Shown: piece after piece, positions 37,099 to 49,600 of the stretch | How the letters are laid out: every line of letters begins with the position of its first letter | Position numbering within the stretch: position 1 is the stretch's first letter | Assembly (NCBI RefSeq): GCF_036373705.1 | Contig: NC_089860.1 | Location: 35,067,921 to 35,131,920 of the forward strand | Origin: Amia ocellicauda | Lineage: Eukaryota; Chordata; Actinopteri; Amiiformes; Amiidae | Length of the DNA stretch: 64,000 bases | Direction: 5' to 3' | Translations under genes and position numbers: made by a program | Notes under the pieces: generated by a model | Seen by the model: the letters and a program-made list of their open reading frames with translations, nothing else | Databases searched by the model: none | What the model was told of the DNA's origin: nothing

Positions 37099-38163
37099 TC
37101 ACTTGGACTTGTCCCTGCGACCGAGGAGCCGGCGCACCTTGGAGGTAATGAGGACCGCGGTCAGAGCGCTGGCCACTCCGGTCAGGACGAACAGAGCGCA
37201 GAAGAACGGGGCCGCCGAGTCGCCGTGGAGGTGTCGGTACACCGCCCGCCTGCCCAGGTAGTCCAGGTGGGAGGCCTCGATCTGGCTGAGGGTGCACAGT
37301 GCCAGCAGCACGTGGAAGATCTGGTGGCCCTGGCCCAGGAAGTCGCACCTGCCCGGGAACCATTTCTGTGGCAGCTGGTGGGTGAAGAAGAAGGCACAGG
37401 ACAGGAAGAAGGCCACCTGGCCGCAGTGGAAGGGCAGGGCCGGGTCCCGGGAGCAGGAGAAGCAGGTGATCACACGGTGGACGACGGGGCTGATGTCCCA
37501 GGTGTAGGCCAGGGCAGAGGGCACCACCTGACACGCCTTGCGGACCCAGTAGGTTGAGCTGTGGCTCTGGTACTTTCCGTAGCAGCAGCCCAGGCAAGAG
37601 AGCCAGGACAGGAAGGCGGCGAGGGGCATGAAGAGGCCATGGAAACAGGAGTGCCAACTCTCCTCGATGGCATAGTAGAAGTGGACCAGGGCGCTGCCAT
37701 ACTGGTAGAGCGCCACCCCGACGTAGTCCAGGAAGAAGAAGGCATAGTGGGACAGCTCGGACTTGGCGCTCAGGAGGTGGGCGAGGGTGCTGCAGGCCAT
37801 GTAGGCGAAGGCGGACAGGAGGAGGACCAACAGCGGCCAGGCGTGGACGTCCCGCACGAAGTCCACCGTCTCTGCCAGCTGGGCGGACTTCATCAGCACG
37901 ACCAGGGCAGACAGGAGGTGGGTCCACACGTTGATCGTCTCGTTGTGCCGCTGGAAGAGGGACAGGAAGTAGTAGCGCCAGCCGTGGTGGAGTGGCCGGT
38001 AGCCCCCGTGGATGTAGTGTTCACGGAAGAAGTGGGGCATGTCGCTGTCCTTCAGGGTGCCGGGTAGGGAGGGGGCTGCCTCCTTCAGCATCCGCGGGAC
38101 CCCCTGCACCTGCTGGAGGTTGATGAAGAGACGCCCGATTTGCTCCATGACAATGGTGGCCAT
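37099..38163 (-). CDS. paqr7: Membrane progestin receptor alpha (PAQR7)
   Basis: A single intronless coding exon of 354 aa has its ATG at 38163 and TGA at 37099. The frame is open further upstream, but only through a GTG; a splice acceptor (GCAACAG) ends about 13 nt before the ATG, so the 5' UTR is spliced. The start MATIVMEQIGRLFIN recalls fish mPR-alpha. PAQR motifs are clear: RHNETINVWTHLLSAL, CSTLAHLLSAKSELSHY, FFLDYVGVALYQYGSA, DISPVVHR, WFPGRCDFLGQGHQIFHVL. The conserved S/H/D and C-terminal HxxxH residues are the putative metal site of the family. Multiple membrane helices are visible. It is a plasma-membrane steroid receptor which in fish mediates progestin-induced oocyte maturation. 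Synteny with CEP85/WDTC1 favours paqr7 over paqr8. Confidence 0.92.
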   Translation of the reverse strand: MATIVMEQIGRLFINLQQVQGVPRMLKEAAPSLPGTLKDSDMPHFFREHYIHGGYRPLHHGWRYYFLSLFQRHNETINVWTHLLSALVVLMKSAQLAETVDFVRDVHAWPLLVLLLSAFAYMACSTLAHLLSAKSELSHYAFFFLDYVGVALYQYGSALVHFYYAIEESWHSCFHGLFMPLAAFLSWLSCLGCCYGKYQSHSSTYWVRKACQVVPSALAYTWDISPVVHRVITCFSCSRDPALPFHCGQVAFFLSCAFFFTHQLPQKWFPGRCDFLGQGHQIFHVLLALCTLSQIEASHLDYLGRRAVYRHLHGDSAAPFFCALFVLTGVASALTAVLITSKVRRLLGRRDKSK

Positions 38164-38259
38164 GCCCCCGCTCACTGTTGCTACGATTCCAGTTTACGCC
38201 AAGAACCTGTTGGAGGCAGAAGATGTATTTTTATATAGCCATCATAAAGACAACTAGTT

Positions 38260-39600
38260 TCCAAAACATCTTGGAAGAGATTCTAAAGATTCCCAGGGTT
38301 TGATGTCATGGGGTTTCCAGTATACCTTACTAATGGAAGCTGCTAATCCCCATCAAACACACTGCACATCGACTGAACATATAGAAGGTACGACCCAGGT
38401 ATAGAGAGAAAACAGCATCGGTCTTCAAAATCCACAAAATGATCTTTCCAGGAGATGACAAAGGACAGCAGTCACTACCTTTCAAAGGACAACAAACCAG
38501 ATCACATATCAGTGCGGGAGACACGCAGGTGGCTTATGTGATTAAACCTCCTGGAGTAATACGAGATGCCTCCTACCCACACGTAGACAGGGCCGTGAGG
38601 AACGGAGGCCACTGACGCTGCCAGGAGCCAGGAGGAACCGCCTGTCTGATGCGTCTGTTTTCTGAAAATCAGACACAGCCGGTTCGCCCTGAAGAACGAG
38701 TTCTCAAATAGGAACCGAAAATCAACCAGGGGAGATGATCGATTGAGAGCACCACCGGATTTGTGAATTGATACGAGATCTGTTGATCGTTTATTAGAGA
38801 TTTTGAATTTGAGAAATGGAGGGCATTTACCAGACCCAGCGTTTGCGTTTTGTTCAGCCTGCCCTCATATCTGTGCTGGATTCATACTGTATTATTCATT
38901 CATTCCCCACAGTAGTTAACAACAGCCCTGCACAGAAAGGAATCTGCCCGAGACTCTTCGACAATCTCACACGCCTGCTACACAAACCCGTGCACAAAAG
39001 CTTACACGCCCTCCGCAAAAATGTGTGACTTCATCGGGTTAAACGCACAACACCCTGCTGAACGCGGTTCTGCAGTGCATCTCTTTGTGTGCAGTTTAAA
39101 TGTTTCCCCGTCATGATATCTCCGTATTGATTTTATTTGCAGATCAGATTTGCATGTCAGTAGATATGTTGTGTGGATATTCTCTAACACAAACATTGTC
39201 TAGTATTTTGTAAATGTTTGAACTGTAAATAATTTTAAAAAACACGAAGGTGACAATGATGTTTTTTCTTACAGTAAGTAAAGGCAGTGCAGCCTACTTA
39301 GGTGATGCAGGATCAAGGCCAGTAATTATGCTGTCAAGCTACTCTATAAACATCATTCCTCAGTTCAGGGGGTGTCTCTGCTGGTACTCTCCTATAACAC
39401 GCCAGCAGTGCGTTTACAGTCCTCGGCACTTTGATTCAGTGTGTGTGTGTGTGGGGGGGGGGGGCTGTACAAAGGATGCTGCTCCCTTAGAGTCAATTGT
39501 CAAACAGACAGTGCAAAGAAAGGGACTGGTTACACTCCTGTATCAAAGGCAACATTATCACACATTTCAATTTGCTTACCTGTGGTTTCATTCCTTTCCT
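38260..39600. other. Region upstream of paqr7, no gene recognised
   Basis: It probably holds paqr7 5' intron and UTR sequence. There is a GT then poly-G tract at 39440-39464. No conserved coding or repeat family was seen. Confidence 0.4.
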
Positions 39601-39611
39601 ACTATTATTAT

Positions 39612-39826
39612 TATATTTCTTAGCAGACACCCTTATCCAGGGCGACTTAAAATTGTTACATCACATCACACTTGTATATACATTTATACAGCTGGGTTTA
39701 ATTGGAGCATTCTGGCTACAGTGCCTTGCTCAAGGGTACAACAGCAGTGTCCCCCACCTGGGAGTGAACCCACAATGCTCCCTTCCAGAGTCCAGACTCC
39801 TAAACGTTACTCCACACTGCTGCCCA
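39612..39826 (+). repeat. SINE/L2-tail-like dispersed repeat
   Basis: Motifs TTAGCAGACACCCTTATCC, GGGCGACTTA, TTGCTCAAGGGTACAACAG and the GGAGTGAACCC tail with CTCCACACTGCTGCCC match a very common fish SINE/LINE2-type repeat as I remember it. The family name is not certain. Confidence 0.65.
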
Positions 39827-39829
39827 AGC

Positions 39830-42800
39830 TTGAAGATTACATGTGACACAAATAAATACATGTAACTGCAGTACAGTTGTCCTAAAGTCCCCACCTCTCA
39901 AGCCAGTCATTCTAGAAAAAGCAACATTATCTGGTGTGACCTTTCGCACAAAGTCACAGATTATTTGCGCTGGTAACAATCAGTAGTTAGATTTGCTATC
40001 TCTGAGTAATCTGGAACAAGTGTAACCATTTCCTGAGATGTAAAGATCAGTACATCAGAAATGTGTCTCCGAGAGTGACAAAACGACTGTGAAACACTCA
40101 GAGATCGAACAGTCAGTGGGGCAGTGCCATGTCCTGTTGCTGACTGCTCCTCCTCAGAGAGACTTGCTAAAGGCGCTGCATCAACAAGCCTCTGACCACA
40201 AAACCCAATAACTGCACCAGCTGACACTTACCACGCTTCACGAACATCTCTTCTATGCAGGCAAGGTATTTGGTTACTGATTACAGGGAAAATGTAGCAG
40301 AAGCATCATACATTTACAACATTTCCATGTGAAATATGTAATTAGATATTTGAGGAGACGTTTATCTTCTTTAAAGCTCAATCGACTTCAGGGGAAATAC
40401 AGTGGGAGTGTACGAGCCGTTCAGATGGCGGGTCCCAGCTTTTATACAGCGTAATGTTTACACCAAAAACTTATCAGAGGGCTCTGTGAGGGTGGAAAAT
40501 GGCAACACGCCCCTCCTGTTTCGTACACAGTGTTTTTCCCTGCCAGTCTGGAGACATGAGATAAGAAGACAGCCACTCTTTTCTGCTTGTTTGTGTGAGT
40601 GAAACTTTTGGCTTACTGTTCACTCTCTAGGACAGAATTCCTCAACAAATAATCATCATCTGGAGGAAACGTGCAACAGAATATATTTCAAGGCAGCCTG
40701 GGTGACCTGCCTGTGGTGCACAGCCAACATCTATAACTGCTCATCACTGGCAGCGGATCAAGCCGGCAGTCCAGGGTACGGCATCACGGCATCATCACGC
40801 ACTTACCGAGGAACCTTCTGGGCCCCGGAGAATGTAAACACAGATTCCAGCTGCATTTACAGGGAAGATGGACTTTCAAAAGTGTACAAAAACTAAACGT
40901 GAATTTGTTTTTGATTAGAAGGATTTAAGAGCTCACTGGGTGTGCCGTGATGACGTAGATACTGTCTTACTGCGCTACTTTACTGTGCTATAGTTCAACC
41001 CTGAGACACAAAAGAACAGTCTGATAAGAACTAGTTTTCACAGTAAAAGCCCCCATTAAATTAAACATTGTGTATGCCCTCACTTTACCTCCACTGTGCA
41101 CAATGCTATTGTCATTTGTTTCTGATTTGCCCCTCGCTGGGTATCTAGGTGCAAGGCCACAGGAACACTGTGTTGCTGGGAGACAAATCCAACATAATCA
41201 ACAATGCTGCACTGTTAAAACAATTAGGAAAGAAAGACAGTGCATCTGCACAAACGGGCTTTGTGAGCCATTGGCAGGTTGGATCTCCACACCATGTTGT
41301 TGTGATTGGAGACAAACAGGCCCCTTTACTGTGGTTCCCTGAACAAACTGTGCGCCCAAGAGCGTCTGCACAAACAAATGTCGCAAACCAATCTGGTCTG
41401 CTGCTGAGCATCGTGAGCTGCAGCCGCTGGTTTGTTGCACAGGTAGCTGTGCTTTTTGGCTTCAGATGACTAAGATATCCCACCACAAAGGGGGGGAAAA
41501 CTAAAACACTGAGCAATCTACCGGTGAGAAGAGGAAGACGTCACAACCGGCCTCGATGGATTTTAGAGATTGGAAAGCCAGAGCTGCAGATGAAAGTGTG
41601 CATTGAAGAGCATTTTCTAGCAAACAGTGTGGCCTTCAATGTGCAGGAGATCCGCCAGGGTCCCCTCAGCTGCCCGGACGACATTATTGAATAGATTGAA
41701 CCTGCAAAGCACGCAGCCGCACCTACTGACACATATTTAACTTGACATATACATGTATGCAGTTATGTTTTTCACCACACGTTATTTACAAGCTCCTGTA
41801 TAAATCAGGATCTCTCATCATAAATTGGCGCAGCCTTACTATATAGAAATTATCGTAACACTATCGCACAGCTGGAAAAAGGGAAATTGCATTTTCAGGG
41901 TAAAGTGGTAACAGGCACCGCACCGCACCGCACCGCAGGACAGCGCTCACGCAATGTGCCACTTGGGTTACGCCACGGATTGTGCTTCTAATTATTACTC
42001 TTACATGTTTCTTCATTTCGCTTTTAAAGCATGCCATGTTAAACAGGCGCATACCATACCTTCTATGCACTGCAGTGCCAAGGTCCTGCGGGAGGCGCTG
42101 TTTGAGGGTCCAGGTGTCCTGCGCCAGGCGGCTCCTCTGCGCCGGGTCCCGTCTGGACTGACAGCCTCCCGGATCACCGAACTGACTCTGGCCCGGGGGC
42201 AGGGTTAACAGACGTGCGTTATACCAGGGCAGCCAATAACCGGCCATGTGTGGGCGGGCATGTCAAATAATAGACATGCAATGTGTTTCTTCTAAAAAAC
42301 CGATGTGTCACTTGGTTATGAATGTGGCGATGTTGTCGCACCTGCGCTGGCGACAGGCGGCTCTTAATAACGTGTGACAACTACAGGACGCAGAAAGACC
42401 AGCCTGGCGCAGACGATAGCGCTGAAACCCGCCGCACGCCCGTCTCTTCTGTACTCGCCATTACAGCTGCAACCCGGAGAACAGACGCAGAATGGAGCAA
42501 AGATTCGGTGGTGGCCGCACCCAGATTATAGGGGGAGAAAACAAAAATGAAATAAATACAAAATTGTGTTGCGAACACGTCATGCTGCGGCTGCGTGCAA
42601 ACAGCGCACAGACCCGAGCAATGCGGGCCGCTAGTGGACAGTTAGTGGACTCTCGGGCTGCGCGCTGCAGCTGCGGGATCACAGGGCGGACAAACACAAA
42701 ATGCCAGAAAGCGACATGACTAACTGCGGGTAATTGCGGGACATTACTGAGGCAGCATTGCGCCGTATGAATCCAGCACAGCACAGCATTTACCGCACAT

Positions 42801-43960
42801 TTGACAGGGACAGTAAAGCACACCGAGGCCAAGCAGCACTTTTCCACGACTGGACACCACACTTGGCAAGGTATCGCATATTTCCGCAGTCCTGCGCAGA
42901 TCTGCACCTATTGAACCAACGGCATTACAGTAAAAGTGCAGATCTGCGCAGAATTGCGGAAATCTGCGCTACTGCCGGGAGGGGGGGGGGGGGCACGGCT
43001 GGTTTAGTGGAAATGACCGGAAACAGCCTCGTCTGTCTGTGCCCCCCCCCGGTGCGATGAAGTGCGTCTGCGCACGGAGGACTGGACTGCGCAGGCACTG
43101 CAGGAGTGTGAGGTTGATCATCACGACTGGCACTCAGTACGCAGTTACACAGAAGTGGAAACAGTACATGCGCTATTGTTGGTGTGTTTTTCAAGAACAG
43201 CTTGTCCACCAAACTTCTTATGACCTGCCATGACTTGACATGACATTTCACATGGATGTGTAATTGATATGCTGCTGCATGAAAATCGCCTCTTCCTTCT
43301 TCTTCCCCCGCTATTATTATCATCATAATAACATGAACACACAAATATCATATCGCATGATTCATGGTTTTCCATATTTGCTTCCACTGTTTAACTTACA
43401 CAGTTGCATTTGCATTTTCTGTCACGGATATCGCAGACCCCCCCGCCTTGCTTTCCTTTGCGTTTACATTCCTGCTCCATTGAGTAAACGGAGGCATTAC
43501 TGTGTTGATCCTTGTGTAGGGGGGCAAGTCCGGCCATGTTTATGCATTTCTTTTGTGCAAATTAATTCACCCTATACCAAATAGTTTCAAATAAGGGACT
43601 GGCATAAAATGCACACACATTGTAACCACGTTTCCTGTTTCTTTTAAAACATTGCAGAATAAGGAAATCAGCAAGCGGAGCAATAAACCCCGTCTGTTTT
43701 AATATATGGACTTAGATGTATATGTTATTAAAATGCAAAGCTAATTCTTGGTATGAATACAATATCCTAATATACAATTAAGACTTCTATTTGCAAACCG
43801 GGAAAACGAGGTTTTCTCTGTGCTGTTCTTCTTCATTTCAATCAGGCGTGGCATGTTAGTATCGCCATCTGCTGGAGTGAAGTTGTCCCTACAAACAAAC
43901 ACTCAAAGTGAAGTGCGTGTTGAGCTGCGCAGCTGTGAAATTGGTGCAGATCCTCTGATG
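39830..43960. other. Intergenic stretch between paqr7 and wdtc1
   Basis: No gene was recognised. It contains a (CACCG)n mini-run at 41917-41938, CpG-rich sequence at 42.1-42.7 kb, the hairpin at 42880-42963 and poly-G/poly-C runs near 42980-43050. A 106-codon frame at 41149-41469 shows no known domain. Confidence 0.45.
42880..42963. repeat. Perfect-looking hairpin with 28-bp arms
   Basis: Arm 42880-42907 (starting ATTTCCGCAG, ending AGATCTGCAC) and arm 42936-42963 are reverse complements with two mismatches, around a 28-nt loop. It could be a terminal or internal foldback of a hAT-type MITE. Confidence 0.8.
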
Positions 43961-43961
43961 T

Positions 43962-44461
43962 GAGTGTCTGGTTGTGATGGGGGCATCAGAGGGTCTTTGG
44001 TGGCATCGTGTGCAGCCTGTCAATCGTCAGTACAACACACCTGTCACAAATTCGGCTTTACCTTTACCCCTATTACACCTTGTGTAAGAAGATCAAGATA
44101 CTCCCCAGACACCCAAACTATAATGGCCCACTGCTGGCCCAGATCTGGATGCAAGCCTGGTCCAAGTCATTGGCATTGGGCCGGTTTCTTTTTGCACCAG
44201 AATTGGTCCAATCGGTTTACAGGCATATGCAGCATATTTGGCCCATATTCTGGCACACACGGCCTGCAGCTGGCCCAATGATGGCCCAGTTTCTGATCCT
44301 GTGTCCAAAGCTGGTTCCTTGTCAATGCTGTTGTTTAACTGACCCAAGAATGCATGTTTACATATCGGCACTAAGTAATCAAAATATGTGACACAATTTA
44401 AAAATGCAAAACTCAGATTGAAGTTCAAATACAGCAGCGAATACTGTTGCCTGTAAAGAGG
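43962..44461 (+). repeat. ~500 bp dispersed element, copy 1 (upstream of wdtc1)
   Basis: Nearly identical to 47490-47988, with only a few substitutions visible. It has repeated CTGGCCCAG/TTGGCCCAT motifs at 44130-44290, which form interrupted inverted repeats. It ends about 250 bp before the wdtc1 CCAAT boxes. Non-autonomous DNA transposon is an inference; it has no coding capacity. Confidence 0.85.
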
Positions 44462-44639
44462 GGCTGTATGCTTGTCGTTGCTCATTCGTTTGACAGCTGG
44501 CGCGGAGGTTATAACCTTAAGAAAAAGAAAAGTTGTATCGGATTAAATGAAAACGGCTTAATGATATTGCATCCGAAAGAAATGCGCGAAAAAGAGGTAA
44601 AACTACAGCTCCCGTCATGCACTGCGGATGAGCTCATCA

Positions 44640-45470
44640 CCCCGTCGCTCCCCACCTTGGAATGCTGTTCCTCCCTCCCGCCTCCCCGGTGGCTTACCTC
44701 CCCTCCTATTGGTCGAGAGACCTGTCCGTCAGCAGCGCTATTGGCCGCGCCGCGCTGAGTTTTCCAGCAAGCTCGGTTGCGAGCAAACAGAACCTGCGTT
44801 GCTATTCACCAAAGTTCTTACGCCCGCATTTTGCGTGAGCGCCGTTATTACGAGGCGGGCTACGCTCAAAACATTGCGTAAGAGTTTTAGAGGAGGGATC
44901 AGTGCTGGAACGGGAGTTGTGCAGAAAAAGATATTGAAGTGCAAATTCCGAGGATGGACACATAATACGCATTAATTGATATTTGCTGATCTCCACCCTG
45001 GACCCTGTTGTTCGGACACATGCATGTTTGCGGCCGGGGCTGAATTAATCAGACTCCGTTTTTGTCGGACTGCTGCGGATCCCAGGCCAGACAGGTACGT
45101 GCGCTCTGTGTCTCGGTGTGTTCCCGTCTGTCCAGCCGTATGCGAGAAGAAGACGTGCGACATGTCCCGGGGAGCTGCGTCCTGCCCCTGCCGAGCCGCA
45201 CAGGTCCACCAGAGACAGCCCGCTGCGGTTTGCATGTGGTCAGCTGTCAAGTCCTGCAAAGCGGCATCGGTGCGGCAGGTGGGACTCGTCCCGGGACGCG
45301 GTGTCGCCGCTGGTTCCGTCCCCTCGCCGCGACGCAGCAGTGTGTCAACAAGTTCTGCACCGGGAACAAACAAGTTCTGCTCCTGGAGTGGGCGTGACGT
45401 CACGGCTCAGAAGATGACATCATCATCATCATCATCGGCTGTCAAACAGGGACGAGATCGGTTTGTGGAC
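44640..45470 (+). promoter_or_regulatory. wdtc1: CpG promoter and first noncoding exon region of wdtc1
   Basis: CpG-dense, with two inverted CCAAT boxes (ATTGG at 44708 and 44740). A good donor (CAGACAGGTACGTG, at about 45096) could end a noncoding first exon that joins the acceptor at 46482. A run of (ATC)n lies at 45420-45436. Long open frames here are CpG artefacts. Confidence 0.55.
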
Positions 45471-46482
45471 AGCTGATCGTGCCTGGACTGCCATTGCCGT
45501 TTCCATCCTTGAGTCTCGTCCAGTAATAGTGTCACAAGTTTATATACATCAAGAATAGCCGCTCGACTGATCTGTATTGGGTTCATCTATCGAGTGATGC
45601 GTTTATTGACATGCTTTACATTGATGTGCATTCAGCGCGGATGGTGGTTTGTTTTCCTTCATTGCATGTGATCGGTGTGTGTGTGTTTAGTTTTCTAGAC
45701 TTCATCCCATTGTTTTGAATGACGTCAGCAGTGAGATGCCTGTATGTCCCCCCATGGACACATACTTCTGAGTCTGCAGTTTCTGCTCAGACAATAGTTT
45801 GGTGCGGCTGCTTTGTGTGGAGACTCAAACTCACAATGTCAAATGTGTGGCTCAATATAATGCGCAGTTAAGCAACGGATATTTGCTCCAGAGTTTCTGA
45901 GTTCAGATAATGATACTGCAGGAGCTGGCAGCACGTCTGTGAGTCCGAAAATGATGATCTTCTTGGACATTTACACAGTCTCAGTCGCTGCCTTTGCTGA
46001 TGTAAAATAGCTGGAGTATCTGTTACTTAGGGAGAGAACATAGTAACACTGAAGTGGCAGGAGCGTGTGTGTCTGAAACAGCACTTCCTGGATCTTTCTC
46101 AGGCCTGAATCATGTGTCCTGGTGTGCATTGATTTGACTCTCACCTCTGGTGGTTTGCACTCTGATTACCGTCTGCAGGTTTAGCAAAGCGCTCCTGAAA
46201 ACGCTGCCCAGGTCGGGGGCTCAGGGGAAGTAAATCAGTGACGCACGACTCTCTGAAGCCCACGAGTGACTTTGCGCCATGCTTGACGTTTTGTTGTTGT
46301 GTTTGCTGGGATCTAAGTGGACGGCAAATTTCAATAAATCGCAAATAACGCCTTCAAGTAAAGAGTTGTTTTGTTTTTAATCGCACAGCTGCAGATGACC
46401 GGATCATCCTCCCCTGATCGCTCGCACTGCTTTGATCCCTGTGTTGTTGTTGTGTGATGTGTGACGTGTTTCTTCTCCGCAG

Positions 46483-46648
46483 TGAAGACGACACTGTGAT
46501 GCAGGACTGTGCCGATCGTCTCTCTGTTTCGTTCTGCAGCCAATTAAATGTCTTTGCCGCGGGGAAGCTTTCACGAACAGGAACCAGGCTGGACCCGATG
46601 CGCGCTGACTCCTAACCCCGTCTTTACCTTATGATTTGCTGTGAGGCT
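46483..46648 (+). promoter_or_regulatory. wdtc1: wdtc1 5' leader with uORF and alternative in-frame ATG
   Basis: The acceptor TTCTCCGCAG precedes 46483. An upstream frame of 38 codons runs from ATG 46499 to TAA 46613. A second ATG at 46631 is in frame with the main protein and would add MICCEA. Its context is weak, whereas the ATG at 46649 has G at -3 and +4 and matches the family start MA.VNIT. Confidence 0.5.
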
Positions 46649-49600
46649 ATGGCGACTGTGAACATCACCAGTGACATCCTGCACAGGCAGATCAGGGTAA
46701 GGCAGGGCTGTTCTGGAACGTTGCCGGTCTGTACCGAGAATCACGGGTTCTAGATCGTGTGTCACGTGACCTCTGAAAGAGAACCCTGCCTGTTCAGGAA
46801 ATCCGGCAGATCCCAAAATATCGAGGACGTATGACTTTGTGTAATTTATTCTCCATTTATGAAACCAATCTTCACATTTTCACATTTTATATTGGTATTA
46901 ACTTATTTCACGTTTGTTTTATGAAACCTAACCCTGTTTATCCAATGTTTTTATGGCCCTTTTATGTATTTCGTTTTGTATGGATTGTTATGTCTTGTGT
47001 GGCAAAGTAATGCGAGTTGGTTTCCTCTCCGCAGGATAAGGGCGTGTTGGGCTTCCAGAGACGCTATCATGTCACAGACCCTTTAATAAAGAGACTGGGG
47101 CTGGAGGCAGAGCTACAGGTACAGAACCGAGGCCTTAACCCTCCGTCCCTTTCCTCCGACACCGGTCAGGGTAACACATAGTCAAGGGGATGTGGCCAGA
47201 AACAAGTGCGCGCCACTGGGCAACTCTTCTGGGCTCCTGGCAGCTGCCATAACCAGTCCGGCTGGTCTGGGTCCGCTGGCTTGTTATTGGCATTGACTGC
47301 TTGTCTTGTGCTGCAGGGTCACTCGGGCTGCGTGAACTGCCTGGAATGGAACGAGAAGGGAGAGTAAGTGTGTCCGTGTGTCTGTGTGACGTGTGTCCGT
47401 GTGACGTGTGACGTGTGTGGATACGCCTGACAGATTTGTTGACTGAGTGCTACAGTAATGGGATAAGCCTCAGAAGACTCAGAAGGAGCAAGTGTCTGGT
47501 TGTGATGGGGGCATCAGAGGGTCTTTGGTGGCATCGTGTGCAGCCTGTCAATCGTCAGTACAACACACCTGTCACAAATTCGGCTTTACCTTTACCCCTA
47601 TTACACCTTGTGTAAGAAGATCAAGATACTCCCCAGACACCCAAACTATAATGGCCCACTGCTGGCCCAGATCTGGATGCAAGCCTGGTCCAAGTCATTG
47701 GCATTGGGCCGGTTTCTTTTTGCACCAGAATTGGTCCAATCGGTTTACAGGCATATGCAGCATATTTGGCCCATATTCTGGCACACACGGCCTGCAGCTG
47801 GCCCAATGATGGCCCAGTTTCTGATCCTGTGTCCAAAGCTGGTTCCTTGTCAATGCTGTTGTTTAACTGACCCAAGAATGCATGTTTACATATCGGCACT
47901 AAGTAATCAAAATATGTGACACAATTAAAAAATGCAAAACTCAGATTAAAGTTCAAATACAGCAGCGAATACTGTTGCCTGTAAAGAGTCCTTCTGAGGC
48001 TTATCACAAGCCTGAGCACAGAGAGCTAGTGAGGCCTGTGAAGGATTTTTACGTGGCAGAACAGAGGAGTCCTTTCCATATCCAGAATCATGTGAGGTTG
48101 GTGGTTTAGTGCGTGTGTGTGTGCGTGTCTCCACCCCCTCGCCCTGGCTCACTTGTCACTTGTGTTCTTCAGGTTGTTGGCGTCCGGCTCAGACGATCAG
48201 CACGCCATCATCTGGGATCCGTTCCACCACAAGAAACTCCTAACTATGCACACGGGCCACTCCGCCAACATCTTTTCAGTCAAGGTAATGCCCGTCAGTA
48301 CACATAGAGCCGGCCGGGTCCGGTCCGATCCCCTCTTGTCTTGCAGTCGGAGGCGGAGGTGGTGTGCGGTTTCTCACGGACAGCGCACTGAGTCGAGATC
48401 CTTCCTGCAGGATGTATACGACATTTACACTGTATCGTAAATGCATGGGTTCCGATTTTAAACTCAAAACTCGTTGACATCTCTTTTGCGTCTTTCCCCT
48501 CTCTCTCTCCATCTCTGCGTGTCTCTCAGTTCCTGCCTCACTCTAATGATCGTATCCTGGTGACCGGCGCCGCGGACTCCAAAGTGCACGTCCACGACCT
48601 GAGCGTCAAGGAGACCATCCACATGTTCTCCGACCACACCAACCGCGTCAAGAGGATCGCCACCGCGCCGATGTGGCCCAACACCTTCTGGAGCGCGGCG
48701 GAGGATGGGGTCATCAGGTGAGAAGGTCTTGGAATTGTCACCCAGTAATGACTGCTCCCCTGGGCTCACAGTGATACCGTGTGGGTCTGTTAACCCTGTA
48801 ATTCATGTAGTGTGGAGTCAGCCATTTGCCCAGAGTGAAAACGAGGGCCATGGGGTCAGATAGTGACTGTTCAGTTCATCGTGCCTCGTCAACACCTGCC
48901 TCAATTAACCGACCGTTCAGATTTATAGATCTACTTTTCAAAACAATTCAGGAAACAGGATTTGCCCTCAGTTAGTCTTTCTCTTCAGTCAGAGAAGTTC
49001 AGCAGCACACTGACGGACTAGGTAGCTTCTCCTCCCTCTAGCGCCTGGCCGTTTAAAGAGGGTCCTTCCACAGGGAGATAGTCGTTTAATAAACGCTTAA
49101 TCCGCCCTGATGGGATCTGAGGCGCGGCCCTGGATTAACGACACCGAGGGCGGCTTCACTGGCAGGTCGGGCCGACGAATCTGAAACGTTCCATCCTATC
49201 ACCCATTTCCACCTAGAGGATCGTGCCTTTTGTTGTGCTGTAGCCATAGTGTGAACCCTCTCTCTCTCGGTGCGTGTGCGTGTGTGCGTGTGTGTGTGCG
49301 CGCAGGCAGTACGACCTGAGGGAGAGCAGCAAGCGCTCCGAGGTGCTCATCGACCTGACGGAGTACTGCGGACAGCTGGTGGAGGCCAAGTGTCTCGCCA
49401 TCAACCCCCGAGACAACAACTACCTGGCCGTGGGCGCCAATGGGCCCTTCGTGCGTCTCTACGACATCCGCATGATCCACAATCACAGGTACGCGGCGTC
49501 CACCCCACTGACCGCGCGGCCGCAGGTGGCAGGAGCAGTTTCCTGTGCGTCGCTGTTCGCCTCTCACTGCCTCAGATGTTCCCGTTTGTGTTGCAGGAAG

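Noticed and set aside
37182-38067. Long frames antisense to or shifted within paqr7
   Set aside because: Shadows of a GC-rich coding exon; only the 354-aa frame carries PAQR motifs.
38163-38175. Four-codon N-terminal extension of paqr7
   Set aside because: It starts at GTG and runs through the splice acceptor; the ATG at 38163 matches the family start.
41149-41469. 106-codon frame with a loose internal repeat (GDK...SAQT twice)
   Set aside because: The repeat is weak and the opposite strand is equally open; may be chance or an old repeat.
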